Positions 21,007-31,800 of a DNA stretch of 52,447 bases are shown piece by piece. Location: NCBI GenBank assembly GCA_903832625.1, contig CAILCI010000001.1, forward strand, positions 1 to 52,447, written 5' to 3'. How positions within the stretch are numbered: position 1 is the first letter of the stretch; every line of letters starts with the position of its first letter. The stretch is from an uncultured Burkholderiales bacterium. GTDB lineage: Bacteria > Pseudomonadota > Gammaproteobacteria > Burkholderiales > Burkholderiaceae_C. Both the position numbers and the translations under genes were made by a program. The notes under the pieces were generated by a model. That model did no database searches. It saw nothing but the letters and a program-made list of their open reading frames with translations, and was not told the DNA's origin.

Positions 21007-21519
21007 ATGAAAAGCTCCATCGGCAGCATCTTGTTCATTGCCACCGCCATTGTTTTGAGTATGGCTGTTTTGCTCAACAAAGAACTGGCCGCTTTTCTGA
21101 AAAAGATCGGCGAAATTGACTCTATCAAAGAGCAAGGCCCGACAGCCAAAAATTTCTCTGAGACACTCAAAGGCCTCATCACCGACTCGCTGTTCATTGG
21201 CTTGCTCAACTCCGGATTGGGGATTTTGAGCTCGGCCAAAACCAACGTCGATCCTTGGCTCATGGGCTTGATGCATATCCCGCTCTATATTTTGATTGTG
21301 GTCACGTCGGGTTATTTGTTGATCTCCTGTTTTCAGTTGTCCACTTTGCTGGGCGACGTGATTTACGCTTTGATCGAAATTTTTATTCCGAATAATTTGA
21401 AGACGCTCCATCTCGCCAAAAGAATTTCTCCCTTTTTAGAGGGGATTCTGAGCGTCTTCATTAACCTGCTGTTTTTGAGCTTGATCATCATCTTCACTGA
21501 GAAGATCAAGATGTACTGA
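21007..21519 (+). CDS. Small multi-pass membrane protein of unknown function
   Basis: I do not recognise this 170-residue protein. Hydrophobic segments lie at about 5-23 (GSILFIATAIVLSMAVLL), 88-112 (LMHIPLYILIVVTSGYLLIS) and 148-165 (ILSVFINLLFLSLIIIF), with a possible amphipathic helix at 58-72. The loop near residue 40 is charged (KKIGEIDSIKEQGPTAKNF). Base composition looks more AT-rich than the neighbours, which might mean acquisition, but I did not compute it. ATG 21007 begins directly with a membrane helix; an in-frame ATG at 20917 would add 30 residues without clear features. It converges on the MFS gene 13 bp away, and an acs terminator precedes it, so it is probably transcribed alone. 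Confidence 0.6.
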   Translation: MKSSIGSILFIATAIVLSMAVLLNKELAAFLKKIGEIDSIKEQGPTAKNFSETLKGLITDSLFIGLLNSGLGILSSAKTNVDPWLMGLMHIPLYILIVVTSGYLLISCFQLSTLLGDVIYALIEIFIPNNLKTLHLAKRISPFLEGILSVFINLLFLSLIIIFTEKIKMY

Positions 21520-21532
21520 GCACCAAGCGACG

Positions 21533-22741
21533 TTAAGCCGCAGCCAGTTGCGGTTTGGCTTCCTTGATCGGCAAGTTCACCAACGCTGCCATGCCAGACA
21601 AAGCAATATCTGCCCACCACATCCATTGGTAGTCGCCAAAGGCATGAAAAGCCAAACCACCCAAATACGCGCCCAAAAAGCCGCCAATTTGATGTGACAA
21701 CAAGGTCAAGCCGAACAAAGTGCCCATGTAACGCACGCCAAACAGTTTGCCCACAATAGCGGCCGTGGGTGGCACCGTGGAGAGCCAAGTCGCGCCCAAG
21801 CCTGCAGCAAACAGGTAGAAGGTGAGATCGGTTTTAGGCGCGAGCAAATACAAAGCAATCAGCACCGCGCGCGAAGCGTACATGGCCGCCAAAATGTATT
21901 TGCTGCGGAATTTGTTCACGCACGACCCCGCCGTCAAGCTGCCCACAATATTGGCCAAACCAATGATGGCCAGCGACCAACTCGCCACACTGCCCGGCAA
22001 GCCACACAAATTGACCTCGGTGGGCAAATGCGTGACCAAAAAAGCGATGTGAAAACCGCAGGTAAAAAAGCCCAGATGCAACAACAAATAGCTGGGAGTT
22101 TTCAGCGCATCTTTGACCGCTTGACCCAAGCCATCACCGGCGGCGGGCGCTGTGTGCGCGGCACGGGTTTGCTTTGTCATTTGGCTGACCAAGGGCAAGG
22201 CGGCCAAAGTCGCCACAGCCATGGTCCACATCGCGCCCATCCAGCCTATGCTTTGGATCAAGGCCTGGTTGATCGGTGCAAAGACAAACTGTCCCAAAGA
22301 GCCACCCGCGTTGATCACGCCCGACGCTTCACCGCGAGACTGCGCAGGCATTTGCTGTGCCGCCGCACCAATGAGCACCGAAAAACTGCAGGAACCAGAA
22401 CCCGCAGCGGTGAGCAAGCCCATGGTGGCAATCAAGCCCCAACTCGAATCCATCCAAGGCGTCAACGCCGTCCCAAAAGCCAATAGCAGCAAACCACCCA
22501 TCAAGACAGGACGCGGACCAAATCGGTCAGCCACCGCGCCGGCAATGGGCTGCACCGCGCCCCACACAAACTGCCCAATCGCCAGCGCCAAGCTGATGCT
22601 CACAATGCCCAAGCCCGTCGCGGTGTTGAGCGGTCCGACATACAAGCCCATCGATTGGCGCGTGCCCATGGTGATCATCAAAATGGCGGCGGCCATGAGG
22701 GTGGTGAACAACACATCGCGCTGTTTGAGGTGGGTGAACAT
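21533..22741 (-). CDS. Major facilitator superfamily transporter
   Basis: A 402-residue, 12-helix MFS permease. The loop between helices 2 and 3 (GAVADRFGPRPVLMGG) matches the MFS signature GxxxDRxGRR, and GSCVNKFRSKYIL is its repeat in the second half. The overall look (AIGQFVWGAVQPIAGAVADR, GEASGVINAGGSLGQFVFAP) resembles OFA/oxalate-formate-like or monocarboxylate MFS carriers. The substrate cannot be assigned. The start at 22741 (MFTHLKQRDVLF) has AGGAG on the minus strand about 11 bases upstream, which favours it over the in-frame upstream start at 22849. Divergent from tonB. Confidence 0.85.
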   Translation of the reverse strand: MFTHLKQRDVLFTTLMAAAILMITMGTRQSMGLYVGPLNTATGLGIVSISLALAIGQFVWGAVQPIAGAVADRFGPRPVLMGGLLLLAFGTALTPWMDSSWGLIATMGLLTAAGSGSCSFSVLIGAAAQQMPAQSRGEASGVINAGGSLGQFVFAPINQALIQSIGWMGAMWTMAVATLAALPLVSQMTKQTRAAHTAPAAGDGLGQAVKDALKTPSYLLLHLGFFTCGFHIAFLVTHLPTEVNLCGLPGSVASWSLAIIGLANIVGSLTAGSCVNKFRSKYILAAMYASRAVLIALYLLAPKTDLTFYLFAAGLGATWLSTVPPTAAIVGKLFGVRYMGTLFGLTLLSHQIGGFLGAYLGGLAFHAFGDYQWMWWADIALSGMAALVNLPIKEAKPQLAAA

Positions 22742-22892
22742 GGTGCGCCTTGCTCCTGTATAGAAATTGATAAGCCGAAAGTCCTGCCAATTGTGGCGAT
22801 TTTCTGAATTCTGCGCTGTTGCCGGTGTATTTCCAACATTTCTTGACACGCGAGCGACTTAGAATTTACACAGTTGTTATAGATTCACCCGC

Positions 22893-23525
22893 TTGTCTAC
22901 CTCGCTCCAATCCTCGTTCAAAACCCAAAAGTCGTTCACCAGCATGGCGCTGGTGGTGGTGTTGCACGCGCTTTTGTTGTGGGCGATTGCCTCTGTTCTG
23001 GGCCTGAAAGTGGTTCAGGTGAGCGAAAACACGGTCGAGGCCTTGCTGTTGGCCGAGAACAAACCTGCTGCGCCACCGCCCCCCGCGCCAAAAACACCCC
23101 CACCACCCAAAGCCACGACACCGACGCCCGCACCCACCCCAACACCTGCGCCGCTGCCGACGCCAAGCACCAACACACCCGCCATCTCTGCGCCGCCAGC
23201 GCCTGCCGCCGCACCTGCGGCGCCTGCTGCGCCAGCCAATCCCGTCAGAACCTCGGCGGTACGCCAAGCGGGCGGCAGTTGCGCCGAACCCAGCTACCCC
23301 AGTGCTTCACGCCGCATGGAAGAAGAAGGCACCGTCACCTTGAAGTTTTTGATTGGCACAGAAGGCAAGGTCAAAGAGGCTGTGGTCGAAAAAACCTCTG
23401 GTTTCAACCGCTTGGACGAAGCCGCCAAAAATGCCTTGTCCAAATGCCAATTCCGCCCCGGCACGTTGGACGGCAAGCCTGAAGAAAGTTGGGCCACGAT
23501 TCGCTATACCTGGAAACTCGAATAA
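22893..23525 (+). CDS. tonB: TonB-family energy transducer
   Basis: TonB links the inner-membrane ExbB/ExbD motor to TonB-dependent outer-membrane receptors. The protein has one N-terminal membrane helix (ALVVVLHALLLWAIASVLGL), a periplasmic Pro/Ala/Thr-rich spacer (about 50-110, many PPPP and PTP repeats) and a C-terminal TonB domain of about 85 residues (GSCAEPSYPSASRRMEEEG, VEKTSGFNRLDEAAKNAL, ATIRYTWKLE). The start is uncertain: TTG 22893 would give 210 residues and a short cytoplasmic tail; ATG 22944 would begin right at the helix. Neither has a convincing ribosome site. It leads an exbB-exbD-exbD set seven to seventeen bases behind it. Confidence 0.88.
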   Translation: MSTSLQSSFKTQKSFTSMALVVVLHALLLWAIASVLGLKVVQVSENTVEALLLAENKPAAPPPPAPKTPPPPKATTPTPAPTPTPAPLPTPSTNTPAISAPPAPAAAPAAPAAPANPVRTSAVRQAGGSCAEPSYPSASRRMEEEGTVTLKFLIGTEGKVKEAVVEKTSGFNRLDEAAKNALSKCQFRPGTLDGKPEESWATIRYTWKLE

Positions 23526-23532
23526 CCTCGAA

Positions 23533-24282
23533 ATGCACACCATGAACACTCGATACTTTTCACGCATTGGCTTTGGCCTCTTGGCTGCCTTGCTGGCCTT
23601 GGGCGCACACGCTACCGAAGAAACCTTGGACAATCCCTACGGCCTGTCCGCTTTGTGGGCGCAAGGCGACATCGTGGCCAAAAGCACCTTGTTGATCTTG
23701 GTGCTCATGAGCATGGGCAGTTGGTACGTCATCATCACCAAGCTGATCGAGCAATCGCGCGTGCTGCGCTTGGCCAAGGCCGCACAAGCCACGTTTTGGA
23801 ACGCCGGCACAGTGCGCCAAGGCGCAGACGGCTTGGACGCACAAAGCCCGTTTCGCTTCATTGCCGAAAAAGGCTTGGAGGGCGCGAGCAAACACGATGG
23901 TTTGCTGGGTGCGGTGGACTTCAACACCTGGGTGACGATGAGCATTCAACGCGCCATCTCTCAAGTGCAAAGCCGCCTGCAAGACGGCTTGGCCGTGCTG
24001 GCCACCGTCGGTTCGACTGCACCGTTTGTCGGTTTGTTCGGCACGGTTTGGGGCATTTACAACGCGCTGGTCAAGATTGGTATGTCGGGTCAGGCCAGCA
24101 TCGACAAAGTGGCCGGACCCGTGGGCGAGTCGCTCATCATGACCGCCATTGGCTTGGCCGTGGCCGTGCCAGCGGTGCTCGGTTACAACTGGTTGGTGCG
24201 TCGCAACAAGGCCGCGATGGAAGACGTCAATGCCTTTGGCGCTGACTTGCACGCCGTCTTGCTTGGCTCTGCGAAGAAGTAA
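23533..24282 (+). CDS. exbB: ExbB/TolQ-type proton channel subunit
   Basis: ExbB forms the pentameric proton channel that powers TonB. The protein (about 249 residues) has an N-terminal hydrophobic segment that looks like a signal peptide or extra helix (FGLLAALLALGAHA), then TM1 (STLLILVLMSMGSWYVIITKL), and two further helices. The latter hold the family core TVGSTAPFVGLFGTVWGIYNAL and GESLIMTAIGLAVAVPAVLGYN, with the channel-lining Thr. The N-terminal ATEETLDNPYGLSALW is typical of betaproteobacterial ExbB. Starts at 23533 or 23542 are both possible. It is followed four bases later by the first exbD. Confidence 0.93.
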   Translation: MHTMNTRYFSRIGFGLLAALLALGAHATEETLDNPYGLSALWAQGDIVAKSTLLILVLMSMGSWYVIITKLIEQSRVLRLAKAAQATFWNAGTVRQGADGLDAQSPFRFIAEKGLEGASKHDGLLGAVDFNTWVTMSIQRAISQVQSRLQDGLAVLATVGSTAPFVGLFGTVWGIYNALVKIGMSGQASIDKVAGPVGESLIMTAIGLAVAVPAVLGYNWLVRRNKAAMEDVNAFGADLHAVLLGSAKK

Positions 24283-24285
24283 ATC

Positions 24286-24708
24286 ATGGCGATGAATCTG
24301 GGCTCCAGCGAGGCAGACGACGAGCTGTTGACCACCATCAACACCACGCCTTTGGTGGATGTGATGTTGGTCTTGCTCATCATCTTTTTGATCACCATTC
24401 CGGTGGTCACCACCTCCATCAAGGTCGAGTTGCCCAAAGAAACCCAACAGCCGCAAGAAACCCAACCCGATAACGTGATCTTGTCGATCAACGCCAGCGG
24501 CCAAGCGTTTTTGTACGACGCGCCGGTCAAGAGCAACGCCAAGCTGATCGAGCAACTCAAAGGCTTTGCCGACAAAAAACCGCAGCCCGAAGTGAAGATT
24601 CGCGGCGATGCCAATGCCAATTTTGAAGACGTGGGGCGCGTGCTCTATGCCGCGCAAATGGCGGGTTTGACCAAGGTGCGTTTTGTCACCGAACCTGTGG
24701 GGGACTGA
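24286..24708 (+). CDS. exbD: ExbD/TolR-type biopolymer transport protein (first copy)
   Basis: ExbD supplies the proton-carrying Asp of the TonB motor. The 140-residue protein begins with a short cytoplasmic tail, then TTPLVDVMLVLLIIFLITIP (about 23-42). The Asp in PLVDVML is the essential protonatable residue. The periplasmic domain ends with the FEDVGRVLYAAQMAGLTKVRFVT segment typical of ExbD. It is separated from the second exbD by two bases. Confidence 0.93.
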   Translation: MAMNLGSSEADDELLTTINTTPLVDVMLVLLIIFLITIPVVTTSIKVELPKETQQPQETQPDNVILSINASGQAFLYDAPVKSNAKLIEQLKGFADKKPQPEVKIRGDANANFEDVGRVLYAAQMAGLTKVRFVTEPVGD

Positions 24709-24710
24709 GC

Positions 24711-25942
<1,232 letters not shown>

Positions 25943-25959
25943 TCGCCGTTCAATGCCTG

Positions 25960-27171
25960 TTAAGCCACGATGCCCTTGTCTTTGAGGCTTTGAATTTGAT
26001 CCATGCTCAAGCCCATGCCGCACAGCACCTCGACCGTGTCCTGTCCCAAAGCAGGCGCGTTACGGCGGTGATTGCCCGGCGTGCGTGAGAGCTTGGGCAC
26101 GATGCCCGGCACAGCCAGTGGCGAGCCGTCAGTCATCTGCACTTGCGCAATCATGCCGCGGGCTTGGTAATGCGGATCGGCCGCAATATCGGCCACGGTG
26201 TAGATGCGACCTGCGGGCACTTCGGCCTGGTCCAAGACCTCTAGCACTTGCGTCACGCTGCGCTCAGCCGTCCACGCGCCAATGGCTGCGTCTATGTCTT
26301 GCACCCGCTGCACCCGTCCGGCGTTGTCTTTGAGAGCGGGGTCTAAGCCCAAATCATCACGTCCCAAAGCGTGCATGAGGCGTTTGAAAATGCTGTCGCC
26401 ATTGCCTGCGATCAGCACATAGCCATCGTTGCAACGGTAAGCGTTGCTCGGCGCAATGCCCGGCAAGGCGCTGCCTGCGGCCTGGCGCACCGCGCCAAAT
26501 GCGCTGTACTCGGGCAGCAGGCTTTCCATGCAATTGAACACGGCTTCATACAAGGCCACATCGATCACCTGTCCTTTGTGGCTGCGTTCGCGTTCATGCA
26601 AGGCCATCAAAATCCCGATCACGCCATGCAGCGAGGCCAAGGTGTCGCCAATGCTCACGCCCACGCGCACAGGCACGCGGCCAGGTTCTGCGGTGAGGTG
26701 ACGCAAGCCGCTCATCGCCTCAGCCACCACGCCAAAGCCGGGTTTGTCGCGGTAAGGCCCTGTTTGCCCATAGCCGCTGATGCGCAGCATAATCAAACGC
26801 GGATTGAGGGCGAGCAAGTCGTCGGGACCCAAGCCCCAAGCTTCCATGGCGCCGGGGCGAAAGTTCTCGATCAACACATCGGCATCGCGTGCGAGTTGAC
26901 GCACGATGTCTTGTGCCTCGGGCGTTTTCAGATCCATCGCCAAGGACCGTTTGTTGCGCGACTGCACTTGCCACCACACAGATGTGCCGTCTTTGAGCAA
27001 ACGCCATTGGCGCAAGGGATCGCCGCTGCCGGGCGGCTCAATTTTGATGACTTCGGCGCCGAAGTCGGCCAAGGTTTTGGCGGCAAAGGGGCCGGCAATG
27101 AGTTGACCGAGTTCGACCACCCGCAAACCGCTCAGGGGTCCGGTACTGGGGGAAAAGCTGACAGAGTTCAT
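25960..27171 (-). CDS. Class III (CaiB/BaiF) CoA-transferase
   Basis: The 403-residue protein belongs to the family III acyl-CoA transferases, which move CoA between carboxylic acids through aspartyl-CoA thioester intermediates. It shows LSGLRVVELGQLIAGPFAAKTLADFGAEV at the N-terminus, NKRSLAMDLKTPE near 73-85, DVLIENFRPG near 98-107 and SGYGQTGPYRDKPGFG near 132-147. At the place where the catalytic Asp is usual (before the AxSGL segment) this protein has Gly147 (GFGVVAEAMSGL), a variant I have seen in close homologs. The donor and acceptor cannot be read. No enoyl-CoA hydratase or dehydrogenase genes lie beside it. Divergent from the efflux operon. Confidence 0.88.
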   Translation of the reverse strand: MNSVSFSPSTGPLSGLRVVELGQLIAGPFAAKTLADFGAEVIKIEPPGSGDPLRQWRLLKDGTSVWWQVQSRNKRSLAMDLKTPEAQDIVRQLARDADVLIENFRPGAMEAWGLGPDDLLALNPRLIMLRISGYGQTGPYRDKPGFGVVAEAMSGLRHLTAEPGRVPVRVGVSIGDTLASLHGVIGILMALHERERSHKGQVIDVALYEAVFNCMESLLPEYSAFGAVRQAAGSALPGIAPSNAYRCNDGYVLIAGNGDSIFKRLMHALGRDDLGLDPALKDNAGRVQRVQDIDAAIGAWTAERSVTQVLEVLDQAEVPAGRIYTVADIAADPHYQARGMIAQVQMTDGSPLAVPGIVPKLSRTPGNHRRNAPALGQDTVEVLCGMGLSMDQIQSLKDKGIVA

Positions 27172-27224
27172 GCCCTAAAGTGTGCACCAAATGCGCCCGC
27201 CATTTGTCGCCCTAAAATAGCTGA

Positions 27225-27707
27225 GTGACCGCAAAAACCCTCATTCCTCGTCTGCGCTTGCTGCTGGTGCAAGCCTTGTGGCTGCTCATGGCCTTGGGGC
27301 CGTTTCTGCACGCCCATTTCGGCCCCAGCATTGGCACGGGCTTTCATGAGGATTCCATTGAGCGTGTTGCCTCGCTTTTGGAGCACAGCCAGCGCCATGC
27401 GCTGGAACTGCAAAGCCTTGGCACGCACACGCCCCATGATTTGGTGCTTGAGACCTCGGAGCAACCTGAATCGCCAGCGATGGTGGTGGGCTCCTCGCTC
27501 TCGCGGCTGAAAAAACCCAGTTTGACTGAACGGCTGCCCGATCGCTTTGAGCCCTCGGCCCCGCCCACACCAAGTTTTTCTGCGCTTTCTCCCATCCAAG
27601 ACGCAACGGCTTTGCGCTATTGGGCTGGACTGCCACACAACTATGCGCGAAGTCGAGCACAAAGCCTCAATCCGCCTGTCTTAGCCCCGCCTTGTTTGTT
27701 TGCTTAA
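27225..27707 (+). CDS. Small secreted or membrane-anchored protein heading the efflux operon
   Basis: I do not recognise this 160-residue protein. It begins with a GTG start and a single hydrophobic helix (LLLVQALWLLMALGPFLHAHFG, about 11-32) that could be a signal anchor or uncleaved signal. HAHFG and GFHEDSIERV follow; the His residues might bind metal. The rest is Ser/Pro rich with no domain I know. It ends 53 bp before the adaptor of the RND operon on the same strand, so it is probably co-transcribed. By position it may be a small metal-related accessory protein of this efflux system, but the sequence does not prove it. It is divergent from the CoA-transferase gene. Confidence 0.55.
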   Translation: MTAKTLIPRLRLLLVQALWLLMALGPFLHAHFGPSIGTGFHEDSIERVASLLEHSQRHALELQSLGTHTPHDLVLETSEQPESPAMVVGSSLSRLKKPSLTERLPDRFEPSAPPTPSFSALSPIQDATALRYWAGLPHNYARSRAQSLNPPVLAPPCLFA

Positions 27708-27759
27708 ATTCTGGGCGCATTGCTGCGCATGTTTTTTTAAGTCAATCAAGGAGCTGGGC

Positions 27760-28854
27760 ATGACCCAATCATTGAAAATTTCTCTCTTCGCTGGGGTCTG
27801 TGCCTTGGCGCTTCAGGCGTATGCCGACACATCCGCACCCGCCCTGCCCTTTCTGAGCTTGAGCACGCAACAGACGGCGGCTTTAGGCATTCAGGTGAGC
27901 AAGGTGCAAGCCGCTGGCACCGCACAAATTTTGGCCAGCGCCCAAGTCAGCACCCAGCCGGGCAAAGACATCACCATTTCAGCGCCCTATGCCGGACAAA
28001 TTTCGCGTTTGAATGTGGGCGTGGGCGACCGCGTCAAAGCAGGCGCGAACTTGGCCGATTTCACCAGCCCGCAATTGGGCGATGCGAGGCGGCAACTGCA
28101 AGAGGCCAAGCTGGAATTGCAAAACGCCAGCAGCGCCATGCAGCGCGACCAAGCCATGTTCGACGAGGGCATCATTCCAGCCGTGCGTTTGCAAATCACG
28201 CGCAACAAGTTAGCCGCTGCGCAAGCCACGCTGTCTGCGCGCGAGTCCGAACTCAAGGCAGGTGGCTTGTCGGTCAGCGGCGAGCAAAACTTTGCCACGG
28301 GTCACTTGCAAGCGCCCATTGGTGGCGTCATCACGGAAGCGCTGGGTGCGGTGGGGCAGCGCGTGGACGCAGGCACCCAGTTGTTCAAACTGGCTGACGA
28401 CAGCGCCTTGCAACTCGACATTCAACTCTCCTCCGACAAAGCCGCACTGCTGCAAGCGGGCGACTTGATCAACATTCCCAGCCGTCAAGCGCAAGCCAAA
28501 ATCTTGGGCGTGAGCCGCGCCGCAGACGCCAGCCAATCGGCCAAAGCGCGTGCCGTGGTGCTGCAACGCGGGCGCTTGCAAGTCGGCGAATGGGTGTCCG
28601 TCACCGCCCAGCCGCAACTCAAAGCGGCGAACCATGCCACCCCGCGCTGGTTGGTGCCAGCGCGCTGCGTGATTCATCTGGGCAGTCAAACCTTGGTGTT
28701 TGTGCGCGATGCCAAAGGCTTCACGCCGACCCCTGTGAAAGTTATCTCCAGCAACGACGACGCCAGCCTGATCGAAGCCCCCTTGAGCGCTGACAGTGTG
28801 TTGGCGCAAACAGGTTTGGCCTCGCTGCGCGCCATGCTGCTCGGGGAGGAATGA
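27760..28854 (+). CDS. RND efflux periplasmic adaptor (membrane fusion protein)
   Basis: The 364-residue adaptor would link the inner-membrane RND pump to the outer-membrane channel. A signal peptide ends near LQAYADTS. The lipoyl/barrel-sandwich halves are visible (ISAPYAGQISRLNVGVGDRVKAGANLADF near 68-96 and LQAPIGGVITEALGAVGQRVDAGTQLF near 182-208), with a helical hairpin between them. The type resembles the CusB/CzcB-like adaptors. ATG 27760 has AAGGAG seven bases upstream; the frame also opens at 27700. The stop overlaps the start of the pump gene, so translation is likely coupled. Confidence 0.88.
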   Translation: MTQSLKISLFAGVCALALQAYADTSAPALPFLSLSTQQTAALGIQVSKVQAAGTAQILASAQVSTQPGKDITISAPYAGQISRLNVGVGDRVKAGANLADFTSPQLGDARRQLQEAKLELQNASSAMQRDQAMFDEGIIPAVRLQITRNKLAAAQATLSARESELKAGGLSVSGEQNFATGHLQAPIGGVITEALGAVGQRVDAGTQLFKLADDSALQLDIQLSSDKAALLQAGDLINIPSRQAQAKILGVSRAADASQSAKARAVVLQRGRLQVGEWVSVTAQPQLKAANHATPRWLVPARCVIHLGSQTLVFVRDAKGFTPTPVKVISSNDDASLIEAPLSADSVLAQTGLASLRAMLLGEE

Positions 28855-31800
28855 TGTTTGAAGCCCTCATCCGACTGAGTTTGCGCTACCGCAACCTCAC
28901 GCTGGGCGTGGCTGTGGCGATTGTGTTGGCAGGCGCAAACGCTTGGCTCAATTTGCCCATCGACGCTTTTCCCGACATTTCGCCCACACAAGCCAAGCTG
29001 ATTCTTAAAGTTCCCGGCATGACGCCCGTGGAGATTGAGCAACGTGTGGTCAAACCCATCGAGCAAGAACTGCTGAGCATTCCCAACAAGCAAGTGGTGC
29101 GCTCGATGTCCAAATACGGCATTGCTGACATCACCATTGACTTTGAAGAAGGCGTGGACATTTATTGGGCGCGGCAACAAGTCTCAGAACATTTGGCCAG
29201 CGTGATGCGCGATTTACCGCCCAGCGTGACGGGCGGCTTAGCGCCCATCACCACGCCTTTGAGCGAAATGTTCATGTTCACCATCGAAGGCGAAGGCTTT
29301 AGCTTGGCCGACAAGCGCCGTGTGCTCGATTGGGTGATTCGCCCCGAGTTGCGCACCATTGCAGGCGTGGCCGATGTCAACTCCTTGGGCGGCGAAGTGC
29401 AAAGCTTCGAAGTTGTGCCCAACACCGCGCGCATGGCGGCTTTGGGGTTGAGCATGGCCGATTTACGCCAAGCCCTTGAGGTCAACAACAGCAACGACGG
29501 CGCAGGCCGCATCGTCAACGGCGAAGAGTCGTTTGTGGTGCGCGTGGTCGGCGCGGTGCAAAGCTTGGACGACTTGCGCAGCATCCGATTGCCCACCCAC
29601 CACGGCGATCAAAAAGTCTATTTGGACGACGTGGCCACGGTTCGCTTAGGCGCACTCACCCGCTACGGCGCCGTCACGCAAAACGGCGAAGGCGAAGCCG
29701 TGCAAGGTTTGGTGCTGGGTATGCGCGGCGCCAATGCCCGCGACTTGGTCACGCAAGTCAGCGCCAAACTGCAAGAAATTCAAGCCCGCTTGCCGCAAGG
29801 CATGAGCACCCGCGTGTTCTACAACCGGGGCGAATTGGTGACACGCGCTGCCAATACCGTGATCGAAGCCTTGGTAGAAGCCGCTGTCTTGGTCTGCATT
29901 GTGTTGTATGTGTTCTTAGGTGGCATCCGCGCCGCAGTGGTGGTGGCGGTGTCGTTGCCACTGGCCTTGATGAGCACCTTCGTCATGATGAAGTTTTTTG
30001 GCCTCACCGCCAACCTCATGAGCTTGGGCGGCTTGGCCATTGCGCTGGGTATGTTGGTGGACGCCTCAGTGGTGGTGGTGGAAAACATTGAAACCGCCTT
30101 GGCTGCACATGCCACACAACAAGGCCATGCACAAGGTTTGTCTAAGGGCGAGGTGCTGCTCACCGCCGTGCGCCAAGTGGTCAAGCCTGTGGTGGCTGGG
30201 GTGCTCATCATTGGCGTGGTATTTTTGCCCTTGCTGAGTTTGCAAGGCTTGGAGGGCAAGTTGTTTGCGCCCGTGGCCTTGACCATCATCATGGCGTTGG
30301 CGGCTTCTTTGTTGATTGCCTTCACCATTGTGGTTGCGCTGTCGAGTTGGCTGCTGCGTTCGCATGGCGACGCCGAACCGCGTGCCATGCAAGCCATTCA
30401 CCGAGGCTATGTGCGATTGCGCGACGCCGTCTGGCAGCGCCCGCGCTGGCTGTATGGTGCGTCGCTGGCCTCGCTGGTGCTGGCCGTGGGCGTCTACAGC
30501 TGGGTAGGAAAAACCTTCATGCCCACCATGGACGAGGGCGACGTGATTGTGCAGCTTGAGAAAACACCGAGCATTGCGCTCGATGCTTCGCTCAACATCG
30601 ACACCCGCGTGCAACAAGCCATTTTGCAACATGTGCCTGAAGTCAAAACCATTGTGGCGCGCACAGGTTCGGACGAACTCGGGCTCGATCCCATGGGCTT
30701 TGACGACAGCGACACCTTCATCATCTTGAAACCCAAGTCCGAGTGGCGTGGCAGCAAAGAGGATGTGGTGGACAGCATTCGCACAGTGCTGGAAGGCTTT
30801 CCGGGCGTGGTCTACGGCTTTACCCAACCGATTGAAATGCGCGTCTCGGAAATGCTCACAGGCACACGCGGCGACGTGGCCATCAAAGTGTTCGGCACTG
30901 ATCTTGAGCAAATTCAAGACGCAGCCCAGCGCATTGCCGATGCCGTTCGTCATGTGAGCGGCGCGGCTGAAGTGATCGCGCCCAAAGGCAACGGTTTGCA
31001 ATACCTCACGGTCAATGTGAATCGAACCTTGCTGGGGCAATCGGGCTTTAGCGTCGAAGCATTTCAACAGGCCTTGAAAAACCAAATTGAAGGCGAATCC
31101 ATTGGCTATGTGCTGCAAGACGGCGTGCGCGTACCGCTCACGCTCAAAGGCAACGAAGCACTGCGCAACAGCCCCGAGGCGTTTAAAAACCTGCAACTCT
31201 TGGCACCAGACGGTCATGCGTGGCGCGCCGAGACCTTGGCCGACTTCAGCTCGGTCGATGGCCCCATTCGCGTCAACCATGAACAAAGTGCGCGCTTTAC
31301 CAGCGTGCAGGTTTCGGTCGAAGGCCGCGACTTGGGCGGATTTGTGCAAGAAGCGCAGCAAGCCGTGGCGCAACTCAAATTGCCCGCTCACTTGCGCGTG
31401 GTCTGGGGCGGTCAGTTTGAGAACCAGCAACGCGCCTCGGCGCGGCTTGCTTTGGTCATTCCGGCAGCGCTGACCTTGATCTTCATCATCTTGGTGATGA
31501 CCTTTGGCTCGGTGGTGCAAGCTGGCATTATTTTCTTGAACATTCCGTTTGCGTTGGTCGGCGGCATTTTTGCGCTCGGTATTTCGGGTGAATATCTGTC
31601 TGTGCCTGCCTCGGTCGGCTTTATTGCGCTGCTGGGCATTGCGGTGCTCAACGGCGTGGTGATGGTGACGCATTTCAACGAGCGCTTGATGGAAGGCGAA
31701 GACCTCGCCACCGTGGTGCGACGCGGTACCGAGCGGCGTTTGCGTCCGGTGTTGATGACGGCAGTCATCACCGCCCTCGGCATGATTCCCCTGCTCTTTG

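Noticed and set aside
22843-22871. TTGACA at 22843-22848 upstream of tonB as a sigma70 promoter
   Set aside because: At a 16-18 bp spacing the -10 candidates are poor (TTTACA, TTACAC); TAGAAT is only 11 bp away. I also saw no Fur-box pattern in this gap.
23080-23240. CCG/GCC-rich repeats as a sequence repeat element
   Set aside because: They encode the Pro/Ala/Thr spacer of TonB in frame, which explains them.
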